From NCBI GenBank assembly GCA_964458655.1, contig CAYWJT010000014.1, positions 1-51,397 of the forward strand: a stretch of 51,397 nt of DNA, read 5' to 3'. This DNA is from CAYWJT01 sp964458655 (GTDB taxonomy: Bacteria > Acidobacteriota > Aminicenantia > Aminicenantales > Saccharicenantaceae). Each line of letters opens with the position of its first letter. Positions within the stretch are counted from its first letter, which is position 1. Made by a program: the position numbers and the translations under genes. Below, one piece after another: positions 51,102 to 51,397 of the stretch. The notes beneath the pieces were generated by a model. It saw only the letters and a program-made list of their open reading frames with translations, was not told the origin of the DNA and did not search any database.

Positions 51102-51397
51102 GAGTTATCGGGAAAACGCAGCCTGCTGCCTGCGACACCGCTGACGCGGCGATCCGGGGGACTAGTAACTGACGAAGTCAGGTACCTGTCACCCGTTCTC
51201 TTATTCTCTCGCAGCCGCCGAGCGCTCGAGCCGAGAAGGCGCCCGGACCCGGAGCAGGGAGCCGAGCCGCTCCTTATTCCCCCAGGGCAAGACGGGGATG
51301 GCGATGGCGACTTGGCGGAGGGTCAGCCTTCGAGGCGAGAGGGCGAGGGCATGCCGGAACGGCACGGCGAGCATGTCTGAGCCTCTCTGGAGGCGAG
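51102..51397. other. Intergenic region at window end
   Basis: 296 nt without a recognisable gene. A CAGGTACCTGTCACC motif at 51179-51194 resembles the repeat at 15709-15735. No intrinsic terminator of the OPT gene is evident. Confidence 0.5.

Overview
The window reads as chromosomal DNA of a GC-rich, diderm, probably anaerobic bacterium. Lipoproteins, BamD, a TonB-dependent receptor, beta-barrel proteins and an mre/mrd rod operon show an outer membrane. HspR control of dnaK, tandem DUF507 genes and an HdrD-like membrane Fe-S oxidoreductase fit an Acidobacteriota or Aminicenantes-type genome. That placement is inference from gene content only. Promoters are unusually easy to read: many genes have TTGACA-like and TATAAT-like boxes 17 bp apart.

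Layout. 1-410: degenerate, frameshifted, transposase-like DNA. 556-884 (-): a tRNA-Asn(GTT) gene split in its anticodon by a 253-nt group I intron. 943-6133 (-): a heat-shock operon in the order dnaK, dnaJ, hspR, sigma-70 factor, DnaC-like ATPase. A HAIR-like HspR operator lies inside its promoter. 6212-9310 (-): a four-gene envelope operon made of an Ala/Lys-rich lipoprotein ending in lysine, two L,D-transpeptidases and a further lipoprotein. 9692-11041 (-): malic enzyme. 11114-11225: a MITE-like palindrome. 11245-11865 (-): a small membrane protein. 12147-14102 (+): a TonB-dependent receptor. 14175-15584 (-): dihydrolipoyl dehydrogenase. 15785-17803 (+): the membrane Fe-S oxidoreductase. 18001-19044 (-): threonine aldolase.

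19419-32679 (+) is a long co-directional run. It holds a PASTA protein, rpe, bamD, a beta-barrel protein, an S8 protease, recN and miaB, then the translation cluster nusA-infB-DUF503-rbfA-nrnA-truB. 33026-33591 (+) carries two overlapping DUF507 genes. 34137-35636 (-) is a PKD/beta-barrel envelope protein. 35729-36921 is a divergent glutamine amidotransferase/ACT pair. 36963-38711 (-) is cstA, 38947-39333 (+) a stand-alone exbD and 39686-40843 (-) an acyl-CoA dehydrogenase. 41096-48916 (-) is mreB-mreC-mreD-mrdA-rodA followed by a radical SAM/DUF2344 gene. 49056-51101 (+) is an OPT-family transporter.

How the genes work together. The secreted subtilase, CstA and the OPT transporter suggest use of peptides. 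Acyl-CoA dehydrogenase and the HdrD-like oxidoreductase could pass electrons from acyl-CoA to menaquinone, although no etfAB is present here. The heat-shock operon encodes its own repressor, that repressor's likely co-repressor DnaK, and a sigma factor. The most unusual items are the group I intron in tRNA-Asn and the lipoprotein/L,D-transpeptidase operon, which looks like an independent counterpart of Braun's lipoprotein anchoring.
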